A stretch of DNA of 64,000 nucleotides from Spinacia oleracea (GCF_020520425.1 NC_079492.1:138946361-139010360), one strand, 5' to 3'; positions 1 to 12,823 are shown, counted from the stretch's first letter. Made by a program: numbers and translations. The notes: a model not told the origin generated them from the letters alone.

Positions 1-2916
1 TATAATCCTATGTTGTTGCACATATGGGACGTAGGTTGTTCCAAACAGAAGATGACTTCTTTTTTTCTTATAAAGAACAATGTCAAGTACCTTCTTGAAA
101 ACTGATTTTAAAATTAACATATTTTGTTTTCAAGAGAAACTGATTTATTAGTGATATATATACATAAATGTTGAACCTAACGAATTGTTTTATAAGGTTT
201 CATTATCATAAGTGCTTATATGAACATGATGAAAGAACACAACAACCACTCTCTTAATTTCTATAAAAATTAAATAGAGAGTGATATTTGAGATGATCAA
301 ATGGCAAAAGCATGTCAAGGAACTTCTGAAGAATGATTGACAATATTCGATTACACATGAATGTTTCCATAAGATGTGAGGGCATCAAGATGGTGGAACT
401 AGCACTCTAGGAACTCGAACATAAAGTCATCAAAATCAGTCCAGCACTTCAAAGAAATCATATACATGGTGAAAATTTATATAAGGTAAATTTTTCTTAT
501 TCATATCATAGCATGTTTTAATGCGTTATATTGTTAACTTATTAATACAAGTGTACAAGTTTTGCAATGCATTATGTGAATATGCTTTCTTTATGATTTC
601 ATCTACTCATGGACTGTTTGGAGGATCAAGACTTAGTGAAGCATGACATGAGCATAACATAGTCTTTAACAAGAGTTTTGTTGATTTGGAACGCATACAC
701 ATATTTAAATAAGGCACTTATGTATGCTTAAAGTAAATGTGTCACACTTATATTTTGTGCTGTAAAAGGAAAACGCATTATAGCTTATTTTTCCAAAGAA
801 TTATTCTTCATGCATCATGAATTTTCTTTAAAAATCCTTCATATGAATGCATGTTATAATTTGGTTGTTGTACGTATTTATCACTGATTATATATTCTTT
901 GGTACAACTAACAAATCTTTGTGTAAGTACTTTACTAAACTCATAAAGTAATATGAGCGCAAGAATGCAGAGACACATCACACTCCCACAGGAACACGAG
1001 CAAGACTAGATGAAGGTTCCTAAGGGATGATTGTGAGCCATACACAAAGCTTCAGAGGTATGATTGTTAAATTGTCCAATATTTAACCGCTAATAGACCA
1101 AATATTGCCATATCCATAGGTCTAAGCGAGAGGTTCCAATCAAATCTCCGAAAGTCGCATTTTACCATCCTATAACTCTTGATCAGAAGCACGAGAAAAT
1201 GTGGCTGGAACTCAGTATATTCAAGCTGGATATATTTTCCTTGAAGTTCCCCAAATATGGCAAAACTGTAAGTATTTAGCTTTTGGTAAAATTAATCCCA
1301 CGCAATTCTTGTGTGTGAACATAGATCAGAATTGTACATTGTGAAGGACTCTCCTAATTTCTCGTATTTTGGTTCATAATTACTTGTGCTAACTGATGAA
1401 AAGGTAAAAAGAAGAGTCATAAGCCATGTTGTTTTGTGTGTTCCTATTACTAGTACGACAAGCAATTTTTTATATTTTTTCTTTTGATTCAATCTTCGTT
1501 TATTCTTTTTCCTTTACAATTTTTCGTATTTGCTTAATGAAAGGACTCCTTGCCGATCTCAATTTTCCTCAAGGATGTTCCATCTTTTGTTAAGTTACAC
1601 CCAATAAAATAAAATTTTATCTTTTAAATGTTTCAATCTATCATAAACACCTAAAACACTTAAAATCTCTTTCACCTATATCCTAAAAGACTTATGCACC
1701 AATTAAGTTTTGTTCCTCACAAAAATGTTTCCCAATATTCTCTTACCATATCAACCTATTAGAAACCACAAAAGCCAAATCAATACCACACGTTGATTTA
1801 TTTTTTCTCTTCAAAAACATTCTCAAAAATTCATCACTATATAAAAACCCTCTACAAAATATTCCTCATTTGTCACTAAATCGATGCAGCAACAACTGAG
1901 GGGGAACTAATGAGGAAGGTGATTAATAGAGCGTTAATGTACATTTGGAAAAAAAAAGGGAGATGAAAAAAAAAAAAAAAAAAAAAAAGGAGACAAAAGA
2001 AATCGAAAAAAAAGAGGGGAATAAAAGGAGAGATATGTGAAAATAGAAAGAGAAGGGATCATAAATTCCTACAAGCATTTCAAGTTTCCAAGTTGAAATG
2101 CAAATGAAGCTGTCTATACCTTAAAGAATTATCTCAAAAATTATGTAGTTCCTTCAAGATTCACATGGGAACTTACACCATAAATGTAAGTTCCTACAAA
2201 AATTGAATCAAGGAACTATCAAAAAGCTTCAAAGAATTTATACGTACTGCTAAAGAAGAATAGAAGAAAGAAAGGAACAACGGTGTATTTTATGGCGAGG
2301 ATCTTCAGTTGAAAGTCCGTAAAGAAGGAGACATGCAGATAAACAAGTGACAAAGGAATACATTCATTAAAATCATGAGCCATGCCTAACCTTTACCTCA
2401 TAAATTGCCTATCCCTGCAAAATACAAATTGATGGTGTTTATGTATTTTGAAATAATTTTTCATTATTTTTATTTTGCTTTTCTGTTTTTTTTTTGGTGA
2501 ACTTATTTCTTTCTTTTCTGCTTGTTGCTAAGGAACATTGGCTTATGATAATTTCTTTTCACTTTGAATTCTATTCGCTTGAGTATGATTGTCTAAACAG
2601 TACAACATTGAGGGAGATATTTTGCTTTGTCTCTGATTCTGACTAACCATTCTCGTTAGTATGGTGCTGTGATGGGATTAAATTAATACTATTAGCTAAA
2701 CCTTTTTGATGATGCCAAAAGGGGGAAAAGAAAGGCAAACATTGAAGGCAAAATATTTTGAGTTCCTAGTCTCAAATATCTGCTTTTCTCAAGTATGTTA
2801 CAACTATGTATATTCTTTTAACTCTTGTAAATATTTTGTTTTAAGATTTCTATGCATGTTGGACTTATTTTCTCTATTAAGTTTGCTTGGTTTGTCATCA
2901 CCAAAAAGGGGGAATT
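1..2916. other. Non-coding stretch, probably the 3' interior of a decayed Sirevirus-like copia element
   Basis: No open frame of useful length or recognisable protein is visible on either strand. The stretch leads directly into polypurine motifs and an LTR-like sequence starting at 2917, so it is probably the region between pol and the 3' LTR of that element. Visible structure is an AT-rich hairpin at 247-283 (CACTCTCT pairing with AGAGAGTG) and an A tract near 1975-1988. The assignment to the element is inference from position. Confidence 0.35.
2708..2916 (+). other. Duplicated polypurine tracts before a copia LTR
   Basis: Two similar motifs, GATGCCAAAAGGGGGAAAAG (2711-2730) and CACCAAAAAGGGGGAA (2899-2914), lie about 190 bases apart. 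The second sits immediately before TGTTGACCC, the apparent LTR start. Repeated polypurine tracts next to the 3' LTR are a known trait of plant Sireviruses. They prime plus-strand DNA synthesis, so the element reads on the plus strand. Confidence 0.55.
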
Positions 2917-4650
2917 TGTTGACCCACAGGGTTTTGATGATGACAGACAAACTTAACTAATAAATGTTTAAGTTTCTATGCTAAGAAAACCAAGAGTTCC
3001 AGAGCAGGAACAAGAGAGGGCCAAAGCATGTAGACTTGGACAATCAGAGAAACTGATCAAGCAGGCATAAATAAGTTCCTGATGGCAACATGGTTCGAGA
3101 AGTTCCAGAGGTGGAACAACCAACATGCGGAGCAGCATGGAACATGAAGACAGGAAATAAGAGTTTATTTTCTAGGATTCATGTAAGTATGTAGTAGCGT
3201 GAAAGGTAATGGAACAAGGTGTCAAAAGGAACTCGTGGAACTTAGAGTCAAAAGCATCTAAGAGTCAGTGAATATGTTGCATATTATTATCGTAATCTGT
3301 AGGGATTTATTTAGAGTTTTGTTTCTTAATAAATCTCTACTTGGTTAAGAGTTTTAGATAATATGCACTAGTTATTTTAGGATAAGATTTAGTTTTAAAT
3401 AAAAGATAAGTTTTAAATTAAATCAACTTTAATTAGGATTCTGATTTTAATTTCATCTTTTATTTATTTTTATCTTACCTGCTGTTGGAAAATAAAGAGT
3501 CAAAATTTAAAATACGTATAATGAGTTTGTGAGTGTTTGAACTTGTAATGCAAGTTCCTGCACGAACGAAATCTCATGTATTTATTTCACGTTTATGAAA
3601 AGGTTTTCAGTAAAATATTTTTGCATAAGAAAATAAATAAAAAGTGAGTTTTGGAAAAATATCTCCTGGATTATGTTTTGATAAAACGTTGCTTTTTCTC
3701 CAAGTATTTATTTTCTTTTTATTTCCTATTTTTACTCTAACTGTTTTACTGTAAACGTGGTATAAGTTGTGCCCAAGACTTTGACTGCTTTCTCTCCAAG
3801 TTTCTCCCCAACTAACTGATCATGGGTAAGTGCCTAGAAGTTAGGAAACTTATTGTTAGTGGAGGAATTAGTGGGATTATGGTTAAGTCTTGTACACGCT
3901 ATAAATAGAGGCTTATATCTTCATTCCAAAGTGTCTGACTTGTGTCATTCCATAAGGGTTGGCTGTGGAATAATGTTATAGAAGAATATGTTTTTCATTC
4001 CACATTTTTGAGTCAGTTCCTACGAGTTCCAAGTTCCTACGAGTGACATGTTCCCCATTGGTTTTTCACGTGCTACATTCTAGAGGGATACTAATCAATT
4101 ATCAATCATCAATATTTTGAGAGTTGGTCAAGGGTTGAGTGAACTCTTGTAATGGGGAATTGGTCAAGGGTTTGAGTGAATTCTTGTATCAAGTTTTGGG
4201 CTGGAACTTGAGTGAGTTCCTGATGTGTATGGGGCAGGAACGTGAGTGAGTTCCTGATATGTATTTGGGTAGGCTTTGAGTGAAGTCTATGAGAGAGAAG
4301 CAGAGAGGCTTTGAGTGAAGTCTAAGAGTCAAGAGAGACTTCTAGGGAAGTCAGTGAGAGCGTAGTTGTTTGAGGGAACAACTATTGAGAACTTGAGTTT
4401 GTAGAGGAACTCAAGTAATGGCCAAGTTTCTTATAGGATTGTAACTGAGTTGTTGCCCTATAGTGAAAAGAGTTTGAGTTGAAATCCCTAGTGGGTCGAG
4501 GTTTTCTTTCCAGTTGGGCCCTGGAAAGTTTCCTCGTAAAATCTCTCTTGCATTGTTTCTCTACTTGCTTATGTTCTTTATAATTCCGTAAAAATTGGCT
4601 AGCAAGTTCCATATTACAATTCACCCCCCCTCTTGTAGTGTTCCATCCAA
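2917..4650 (+). repeat. Probable 3' LTR of a Sirevirus-like Ty1/copia element
   Basis: The block starts with TGTTGACCC directly after a polypurine tract. It contains a promoter-like TATA box (GCTATAAATAG near 3899-3909) and ends near a CACCCCCCCTCTTG stretch (about 4622-4635), which resembles the LTR/primer-site boundary of Sireviruses. From 4130 to 4335 it has degenerate repeats built on TTGAGTGAAGTCT and GAGTGAGTTCCTGAT. The right boundary is approximate because no second LTR or target duplication is in the window. No gag or pol remains nearby. Confidence 0.5.
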
Positions 4651-4842
4651 ATAACATACCTCAAATCCCCAAGGTATGGGGTTTAGCAACTTAGGGGGGA
4701 GGTGAGTATGACTAATACTTGTACTCTAGGTATCAAATAAAAGGAAAACACTCATCCCTAAATTGAGCCAAACACATGGTATTAAGACTCAAGTTTCAAA
4801 CCCATACCACCTAGATGAGGGCGGCGTGCCCCATATCATATA
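4651..4842. other. Spacer without recognised gene
   Basis: Short AT-rich stretch between the copia LTR and a Stowaway-like MITE. Nothing recognisable. Confidence 0.5.
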
Positions 4843-5101
4843 CTTCCTCCGTTCATTTTTACTCGCAACGTTTGTCACTTTCACGCATGTCAATGCACAA
4901 CTTTGATCATTAATATCTTTAATTCTCTTTAAGTAAAATTTATAAAAAGTTAATATTGGGAAAATATACATTAAGATGAATCTAATAAGATCTCACATGA
5001 CTATGTTTTAGCTGACATATAAATCACCAACAATGGTCAAAGTATAATATGTGAATAGTGTAAAAATCACAAACGTTGTGAGTATTAAAAATCGGAGGAA
5101 A
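4843..5101. mobile_element. Stowaway-like MITE
   Basis: Termini CTTCCTCCGTTC and ATCGGAGGAA are inverted repeats of the Stowaway/Tc1-mariner type, flanked by TA on both sides (4841-4842 and 5102-5103). It has about 259 bases and no coding capacity. The interior (CGCAACGTTTGTCACTTTCACGCATG) closely matches the element at 36024-36293 and, reverse-complemented, much of 26635-26894. Confidence 0.8.
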
Positions 5102-5343
5102 TATGTTTTTACAAAAATATATCACCCCCACTAAACGGCAAAATAGAGATAAGACAAGCATTAAACATGTGTCATTTTTCAAAGAACATATGCCATTTTT
5201 AAAAAAAGATGTCATTTTTCAAAAATCGATGCCATTTTTCAAAAAAGGATGCCATTTTCCAAAAAAAATGATTTTGTTCTTTAATGTTTGTCTTTAACCC
5301 ATTTTGTCGTTTAGTGGGTTGCTATGTTTTTGTAAAAACATAT
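5102..5343. mobile_element. Foldback element with internal 20-bp tandem repeats
   Basis: The left arm starting TATGTTTTTACAAAAATAT and the right arm ending TTTTTGTAAAAACATAT are reverse complements. Similarity extends about 60 bases inward (CCACTAAACGGCAAAAT against ATTTTGTCGTTTAGTGG). Between the arms lie about five degenerate copies of a 19-21-base unit related to TGCCATTTTTCAAAAAA (5169-5265). No coding capacity. The superfamily is not clear, and it abuts the preceding Stowaway-like element. Confidence 0.6.
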
Positions 5344-5477
5344 CTGAGATGGATTTATACTTCCTCCACCTAGATATCATTCCTGATTCCAACCCCATAC
5401 CAGTGTGCGAACCAAACGTTCCCTAAGTGAGTGGTAATGTACATATATGGGAATCTCAAGTCTTATATGTGGCAAGC

Positions 5478-6012
5478 CACACTATCAACTTGATGGTGTG
5501 GCGTGATCACACTTATAAAAAAAAGTCCAGCGCGCGTGTTTTAAGTCTAGCGCGCTGGTTAACGGAATCTAAAAGTAACACCAACATAGAAAATGAAGTA
5601 ACACCAGTCTATACAAGGAACCTTTAACATGAAACTGAGATAAAACAAGAAAATTAAGTAACGGCGAATACAATGTGTAAGTAATACCAACATAAAAAGT
5701 CAAGTAACACCAGTCTATACAAGGAAACTCTAACATGAAATTGAGTAAATTGCAATAAAACAAAAAAAAGTAACAACGAATATAAATGTATAAGTAACAA
5801 CGACGTAGAAAGTCAAGTAAAACCAGTCTATAAAAGAAACCTCTAACATGAAATTGAAGAAACTGCAGGTAAAACAAGAAAAGTAATAACGAATTCAATG
5901 TATAAGTAACACCAGCATAGAAAGTCAAATTACATCAGTTAATAACCTTCTCCATAGAAGCTGCGCGCGAGGAAGTTGCGTGCGCACGTCACACCATCAA
6001 GTTGATAGTGTA
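5478..6012. mobile_element. Inverted-repeat-bounded block with three internal tandem repeats
   Basis: CACACTATCAACTTGATGGTGTG at 5478-5500 is matched by its reverse complement at 5990-6011 over 22 of 22 bases. Both arms are flanked on the inside by GCGCGC-rich sequence (5530-5556 and 5961-5985). The interior contains three divergent copies of a roughly 120-base unit with AAGTAACACCAGTCTATA and CTCTAACATGAAATTGA. This looks like a non-autonomous DNA transposon of unknown superfamily. No convincing target duplication was found. Confidence 0.5.
5570..5935. repeat. About three tandem ~120-bp units
   Basis: Each unit contains AAGTAACACCAGTCTATA followed by AACATGAAATTGA, AAAACAAGAAAA and AATGTATAAGTAA. 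Units begin near 5590, 5703 and 5815 and differ by substitutions and small gaps. The long minus-strand frame across them is a by-product of the repeat. Confidence 0.7.
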
Positions 6013-6520
6013 GCCGGTCACACAGGAGACGCACTGAATTTTTATATGGTTGGATGTACGTAATACATTCTGGATTGTAATAATCACTGATTTTGTAGTG
6101 TTGTGGAACTTAAATTTTTAGAAATTGAATTTATAAGGAAAACTTAATTCTCTTTGATTAAACCCTCAAGGTGTGATAATTCGGATTTTATATGCACTGA
6201 AAATATGATCTTTGCTTCTCGAATTATTGATTTGTGCCAACAACTTGCTACTGTATTGGCCAAATTATCGTTCTTTTGAATGTTTGTGATCGATCTTCTA
6301 AAGGGTGAAATTAATTCCTTTTCTTTTTATTTGTTTGAATATTTTGTACGTGGGGAACTACCTTTTATAATACTCCGTAGTGATTTTGAAAATAACTAGT
6401 TTGTGTGGCTAAACTACCTATTATCTTTGTTTTTTGTCTTATACTACCTAACAACATTTATTAAGGATATCAATTTTCAATTCTTTATAATTGAAATACT
6501 CTTGAGAATAATCTCTCTTA
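6013..6520. other. Spacer without recognised gene
   Basis: AT-rich sequence with no recognisable gene, repeat pair or conserved motif on either strand. Confidence 0.4.
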
Positions 6521-6670
6521 TGGGGTGTTTGTTTGGGCATATTGGAATGGGTTGGAATGAAGGTAGAATTCATTCTATCCATTTTATTGTTTGGTTGAAT
6601 CTTTTTTGGTATGTGATCTCATACCTGGGGGGTTCTAACTCCTCCCCATCCTCATAGGATCCCATACCTA

Positions 6671-7374
6671 CAGGGCCGGTCCTGACATTTTGAGGGCCCT
6701 AGGCGAAATAAGGGATTTGGGCCCCTTTCAAAATAATACGTCTTTAACTGAAATAATTTTTTTCTTTGTGTGAAAACCATTATATTGTTGAATTCAAATC
6801 AATAAAAACTTACTATATCTCCTTTGCGGGATCCTAGAATTTCAAAATCCGGCTCTAGTCGATTTCTTGAAATATTTCAATAAAATAAATACTTACTTAA
6901 TTACAAGATAATTAATATGCGTAAAGAGATATTTTTTGAAAATAAAGGTTCATTTTGAGCATATAAAAATATCGGTTAATTTTGTATTCATTAAAATGCT
7001 TATCTATTTCAAAACTTATAAACCCATAGTCCATCAAATAAGCATTTTTTTGCTCACATATAGTTATATCAATTAGAACTGAGTACTAAAAGTCAAATAC
7101 TACGTACAAAAACTCAACGTAAAACACAAAAATAAAAATATTGACAAAGTTTAAAAAAGAAAAGAGTTAGTAAGGGGAGTCGAACCCTAGACCTCTAGTA
7201 GATATCAAAACTTTAGGACTTACTTTCTACCAATGAGACAAGGAAATAACATATGTATTTAATGCGTTGTTTATTACTAGTACTAAATTATTGGATAGAC
7301 AATTATTTTGGGCCCCTTTCCGCCTTGGGCCCTAGGCGGTCGCACCCCTCGCCTACCCCTTAGGGCCGGGCCTG
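6671..7374. mobile_element. Non-autonomous hAT-like transposon with 8-bp target duplication
   Basis: The element begins CAGGGCCGGTCCTG and ends GGGCCGGGCCTG, an imperfect terminal inverted repeat. It is flanked on both sides by the exact 8-bp duplication CATACCTA (6663-6670 and 7375-7382), the length typical of hAT insertions. Subterminal GGGCCCTAGGCG motifs occur near both ends. It has about 704 bases and no transposase frame, so it must have been mobilised in trans. Confidence 0.85.
7168..7255 (-). repeat. tRNA-like (SINE-type) remnant
   Basis: Read on the minus strand, the stretch contains TTGGTAGAAAG (A-box-like) and GGTTCGACTCC (a perfect B-box match) about 45 bases apart, as in tRNA-derived SINEs. 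It lies inside the hAT-like element. It does not obviously fold as a complete tRNA, so a functional tRNA gene is not called. Confidence 0.35.
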
Positions 7375-7382
7375 CATACCTA

Positions 7383-7657
7383 CCTCTTACCCCAAGTTTC
7401 CCAATTCATTCTATTCAAGTTACAAACCTTAACTTACAAAAGCGATCGATGAGAGGGAGGAGGCATCCAAAATTGAACTGTGCCCGACTGGCCACCACAT
7501 CTGAATCCGATGACCGGCTACTCACCACCTCCGAATCAGGCAACCATCACCTCCGAATCCGGTTACCTATCACCTATCACCATTATCTTCTCCAACGTGG
7601 TTGTTTCTTGTTAAAAAGATGACATCTGATGTTTATGTTGGAAAGGAGAGAAGTCGT
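7383..7657. other. Stretch between hAT-like and gypsy insertions
   Basis: This sequence resumes at 16467 after the gypsy element and reads as one pre-insertion sequence with it. A short plus-strand frame runs through 7622 but matches nothing recognised. It holds the left copy of the 5-bp target duplication GTCGT (7653-7657). Confidence 0.5.
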
Positions 7658-10502
7658 TGTAACGCCCCGACCTCTAATTCAATTATTAAAACATAATTAG
7701 CAACGGAATTAACCTAACTTGGTCGGGACATTACCTGCCGTAATCCCGTTTTGGAAATTACAAGGCAACATCATACATAAGCCTTAAAAACCTCCAATTT
7801 ACCTAAAATACAAGTTCATAACTTACTAAAAGTCTTTAATTAAACTATAAAAGTATTAAGCATAAACTAGGTGAATATTAATAAAGTGAAATTCCTCGCC
7901 ACTACTCGTGTCCATCGTTCCCCGCAGTACCTAAAACGGAAAACAAAACGGTGAGCCGAAGACTCAGTAACGACTACCCTAGCAACGTAAAATTCATTTC
8001 AACTCATTTTATTTAATAACACAGGGAGAACAGAATAAGTAAAACATTTAATAAAACATCATATTAAATCCATTCATAAACTTTTAATGAAAAATGTCAT
8101 TCATAAACTTTTAATTAACATGCTAGTTGTCGGCAAGTACGAACCGTGAAGGAATTCTCCACTGGGCCTGGGCCCATAAGAGCCTGGGCTCATCATCGTA
8201 ACATGGGTTTGGGCTCATAAACCATGGGAGCCTGGACTCGTAATCCATGGGTGGACAGGTGTCCGTGGTGCATGCATGACCGATAGATAGGAAGATGGTA
8301 GTTTATATACCGCCAGACAAACCAGGTCTTTCACTTTCATTTATCATGTTGTATGTAATTTTACCAAGCCTTGGCTTGTATTTCAGTCTAAATAACATAA
8401 CTTATTTTATGTCATAAATCATCATTTTGATCCTGGGATCAATAAAAAATATCATTTCTTTCATAGTATTGCATAAACATCATTTTATGAGAAAACTCAA
8501 TCAAATCATATTATAGGAAACAATTCAATCAAATCATATTTCATCCCACAATCCATAAAACACATCAAAACATTTAATTCATAAATTCAATCATAACGTC
8601 ATAATTTCATAAATCATATTTATAAGGGGATTGCGGGTACTAGCAATAGTCGTTACCTCAACTGTAGTTTTATACTTCCCGTTTGATGGATCGTTCTTCC
8701 TGAGCTCCAAGTCCGATTTCTTTCAGAATATTAAATTTATTGAATTAGTATTAAACGATAAATAATCTAAAATTAATATTTTATAAATAATAAATTTATA
8801 AGTAAATGGTTTATAAATAAAGAATTTTTAATAATAATATAATTCCATAATTTAACGAAAATATTAATAATCGAAATTTTAATCGAAATATATATATTTA
8901 TATATTTCATAAATCGGTTTGCATGAAAACATTATATAAATTCGATTTTTGTTACATAAATCTATTAATTTATTTAATTTATTAAAATTGATAATTAGAT
9001 ATAATTTCCTTTTTGAAAATAATAAACAATTTCATTAAAAACTAACAAAATTATCAAATTTATTAAGACATGCAAATTCATAAAGAGAAAATCTGAAAAT
9101 GCAATTCAGATCTTAACTTACCAAAGGCCCAATTCAATTGGCCCAACCTTAATTTGGGTTTGAGGGGAAATAGAAACCAAAGTTTAATATTCTGAATTTT
9201 GGGTTTTTGGTTTTCTGGAATTAGGGAGCACGAACTGGGAGGAGAGCAAGGCACGGGGGGAGCACGAAGGGAGGAGAGAGGGAGGAAGAGGGTGGCGGCT
9301 GGCTGGGAGGCTCAGTGACGTGGTGATGGCCGGTGAAGGCGACGATGGTGATAAGTGGTTGGTTTGCGGCGGCGGTACAGCGAGGGAGGGAGAAAGAGGT
9401 GCGAACAGGGGAGGTTCGAGTGTGTTTCTGGGCGGTTCTGGGCGGCGTCTCGCCGGATATTGGGGACGGTATTTGGGTTTAGGAGGTGGTGAGGTGTTCG
9501 TGGGGTGGTGGCGTGGCGTCGGTGGCGCATGAGAGGAAAAGAAAGAGAGGGATACAGGGGAGTGGCGAAGGAGGAGGGGAGCAGGGACGATGGGTGTGGC
9601 GGTGGTTCTGGGTGGACGTGGTTGCTGATGGTGATGGTGGTGTAGTGGTTGTGGCCCTGGTGGCTCGGCGAAGGAGAGAAGAGAGGAGTAGGGAGTTGCG
9701 TGGAATGAGAGGGCAGGGGAGTTTGGTGGGGTGTTGCGGTGGCCGACGGAGGTTATAGGTGGTTGAGTATGGGTGGTTGGACGGAGGTGGCAGTGGTGGT
9801 GAACGGTGGTCACGGTGGTTGCAGTGGTGGTGTTTGTTGGTTCGAACAAAGGAGGCACAAGGGGGGAAGGATTCTCAGTTTAATTGATTTATTTTGGTTG
9901 GGAAACAAGATACAATTTGTGTCTGATTATAAAACTCAAAAGGAGTGAAAAAGAAGTTCATCCCTTGGGGATCAAGCAATGAACCAGGATTGATTTGAGG
10001 GAAGGGGGAGGAAGTTTGACTTCCTGGTTTATACGTGGAGAGCAAGGGAAGAAAAGAAAAGAGAATTTTGGTTACTTGATGGTATTTTCGTAATTTCACA
10101 TGGTTGGACTAAAATTCAGAAATTTTGTTGCTATTTAAGGAAACTACTAAAAATAGAAATGGTTTGCTAAATTAATTCTCTATATAAAAAAAATATCGTT
10201 AAAGAAAAATAAATTTAGTTTCCGAATAAAAATAAGATCGTTAAATAATTAATTTAGTTTCCGAATAAAATAAGTTTAGAAATCCGAAAATAATTAAAAT
10301 TTAAAAAAAGGTCGTTAACTCGTAAATATGAAATTAAATTATAAACTGAAAAAAAATAAATCGTGTAGCAATATTAAAAATTCAAGCGAAATAAAACTTC
10401 GTTAATTAAATTAAAGTTCAAATTTAGGATTTAAAACGATTTTAAGCAAAATAAAAATAATTAAGCATAATTAATCGAGTTTTAAAAATTCGGGGTATTA
10501 CA
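7658..10502 (-). repeat. Gypsy LTR, 3' LTR in the element's own direction
   Basis: About 2845 bases, nearly identical to 13611-16466. Mostly AT-rich, with a sharp GC-rich island at about 9220-9850. The minus strand of the island keeps a 224-codon open frame (9184-9858) rich in Pro, Thr, His and Ser, which also occurs in the other two LTR copies at 227 codons. No known domain is recognised in it. Copies of one LTR family are expected to match, so this is not evidence for selection. Confidence 0.9.
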
Positions 10503-12823
10503 TTCTTACTCCCTTAGAAAAAGTTTCGTCCTCGAAACTTGAAAATTAGATTTATAAAATGTTTGTTGAAAATTGAAAACGCTCGAATAAAAGTATGATG
10601 TTTTATTTTAAAACCAAGATCTCACAATTTCACTTCAATCCCAACAATGTCTAGCCTTCATTCCGCCATCATCTTTTAGGACTCCGCTTCAACTCGAGAC
10701 CTGGAATCGAAGAGTAGAGAATACAAAAGGGGCAAAATTATATATTGATCCTTAATCGTCATTAAGGTCAATTTCATTCCGCCATCGTCTTTCGTATCTC
10801 CACTTTACTTCATAGAATAGGATCGAGGAGCAAAGAGCATAAAAGGGGCAAACTTGTTAGCATAGACTAGGTTCCCATTTACTTTGGGAGATCTTGTTTG
10901 AAAATATTTCCTACCAAAAATAGTAACATTTAATGAAAAACTATATTTCGAAAATATATGTATACATAATTAAAATAAATATTTATCTATCAATTGCAAT
11001 GCTCAAATAATTTGTATAAGTTATTTATTAACACAATCTCGTACTCTGAGCTCAGGAGAACTTCCATCGGAGACGACTTCCATGAATAACAATTAGATTA
11101 CCAGTACAATCATGTTAGCATAAACATAATCCATATCACAGAGACATAATTCATAAATTGAAAATTTCAAATTCAACATAAGCATAACATTCATAACATT
11201 CATAATCATTTGATCTATCACACGAGCATGGTTGATTCATAACACGTTTTCATAAAACATCGTGATTTATATCATTCTTAGGCGACTATTGGGAAATATT
11301 GCGTTTTCGTTTGCTCTTGAGCTTCTTTGCTGCAAGAATCTTATCGTTGACTTTCTTTATTCGATTCGTTTGGATTTCGATCTCCGATCTTTCTTCTACG
11401 TTGAATAACTTCGTTAACGGCGTTCATTGCAGGGGTTCGAGTCCAATCTCGTGACTAGAAATATATCGTTAAACATACAATTTTGTTACTTATCCTTAAT
11501 ATTTTAAATCAGTAAATCTCGAATTTTGCGGATAACGCTAAGCCATCAAGTGTGCTTTTAACAGAAACAATCTAGCTCCTAGAAAACTCAGTTCAGACTA
11601 CCTGGTTCTATAGACATGTCATTTGCCGATTTTCTATTCTCAACTCCATTGCATTCCTCAATCATTCACAATTCACTTGGGGTTTCATAACATTCATTGA
11701 CATCATCAACCTGATAGACGAAATTCTTGATAACTTATTTCAATGCTTTATACGCAAACTCAATTTCATGTCCTCACTATAAATCATACTTTTCCTCCCA
11801 ACATTTTTGCAAAACCTTACATTCTCTAGTTCAACTTCCTTTATGGAGATTAACGAGCATCCATTTAGATAAATACACAAAATAATCCCTATGAAAGATG
11901 CGAAAAGGTAAACCAAGAATAACATCAACCTTACCGACAGACTAATCCTTGATAACTCCTTTTTGTTATAATCCTCAAAGCTTCATGGGTAAACTCAATA
12001 TCATCTTTTCACCATAAATCACGTTTGGTTGCTCATAATATTCTTGCATAACTTTCAAAATTCTAGCTTAGCTTCCCTAAAATATCTGAGATTACACTTA
12101 GATACTTACAACCATAGAATAATCATTATAAAGGGTGCGGAATAGTAACTCAAAAAAATCAATTATACTTGCATGCTTTAAACCTTGAATGACCTTGATT
12201 TAATCGGTGACTCGCCACTTAAAAATATAAACTTATGCTTTTTGGTACTTATCATTCAACCTTATTGACAGACTAATTCTTGATAGCTTATTTTGGAAAA
12301 ATCCTCAAGATCTTATCCATGTGTCAACTCTAATGGGTCTGTTATCATAACTCATGTTGGGTTCATAACTTTTCTGTATAACTTCTTAGCTTCCTTAATA
12401 GAGGCATATCAATCATTTTCTTGATAATAGACTTTAGTACTTATAAACATCAAAATGTATTCGTCATGACTAACACGGGGAGGTAACCCTAGAATCAATA
12501 TCATTCATAACTTGAACACTTTAAACCTAAAATAACCTCAACTTAATTAGTGATCCATCACTCATGAAATACATCCTTGGTCTCGTTTGGTACTATAATA
12601 TTTATTCTATCCTTAAAGATTTCATAACCATAAAAATTCCTCAAAACAATTCATATCCACAAAATCTTTGAGTTTGCACCGTGCTTAACTTAAATTCTTC
12701 CAAGGAAATGCTTAAACTTTGCCTAGTCTATCTAGGGTAGAAAACTCATAACATGACATGAAATCAAGGGAAGTTCGACTCTAAAGCGAGAGAGAGAAAA
12801 TCAGAATAATATCAGCGTTGGCG
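10503..12823 (-). other. Gypsy internal region without coding capacity
   Basis: No reverse transcriptase, integrase or protease motifs are visible on either strand. Two related ~110-base units lie at about 10650-10855 (CATTCCGCCATC, then AGGATCGAGGAGCAAAGAG or similar, then AAAAGGGGCAAA). Three or more divergent units of 220-340 bases run from about 11710 to 12600, each starting with a form of GACAGACTAATTCTTGATA. Confidence 0.6.

Noticed and set aside
4382..4657. 91-codon minus-strand frame in the Sirevirus-like LTR
   Set aside because: Antisense to the LTR and without recognisable features.
5569..5928. 119-codon minus-strand frame, aromatic-rich and repetitive
   Set aside because: Product of three ~120-base tandem units inside an inverted-repeat element; no start context or homology recognised.
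7168..7255. Functional tRNA gene
   Set aside because: The B box is good, but the arms and acceptor stem do not form a clear cloverleaf and it lies inside a MITE; called only as a SINE-type remnant.
9320..9948. Gly/Arg-rich plus-strand frames across the gypsy LTR island
   Set aside because: Antisense shadows of the same GC-rich low-complexity stretch; the element is read on the minus strand.
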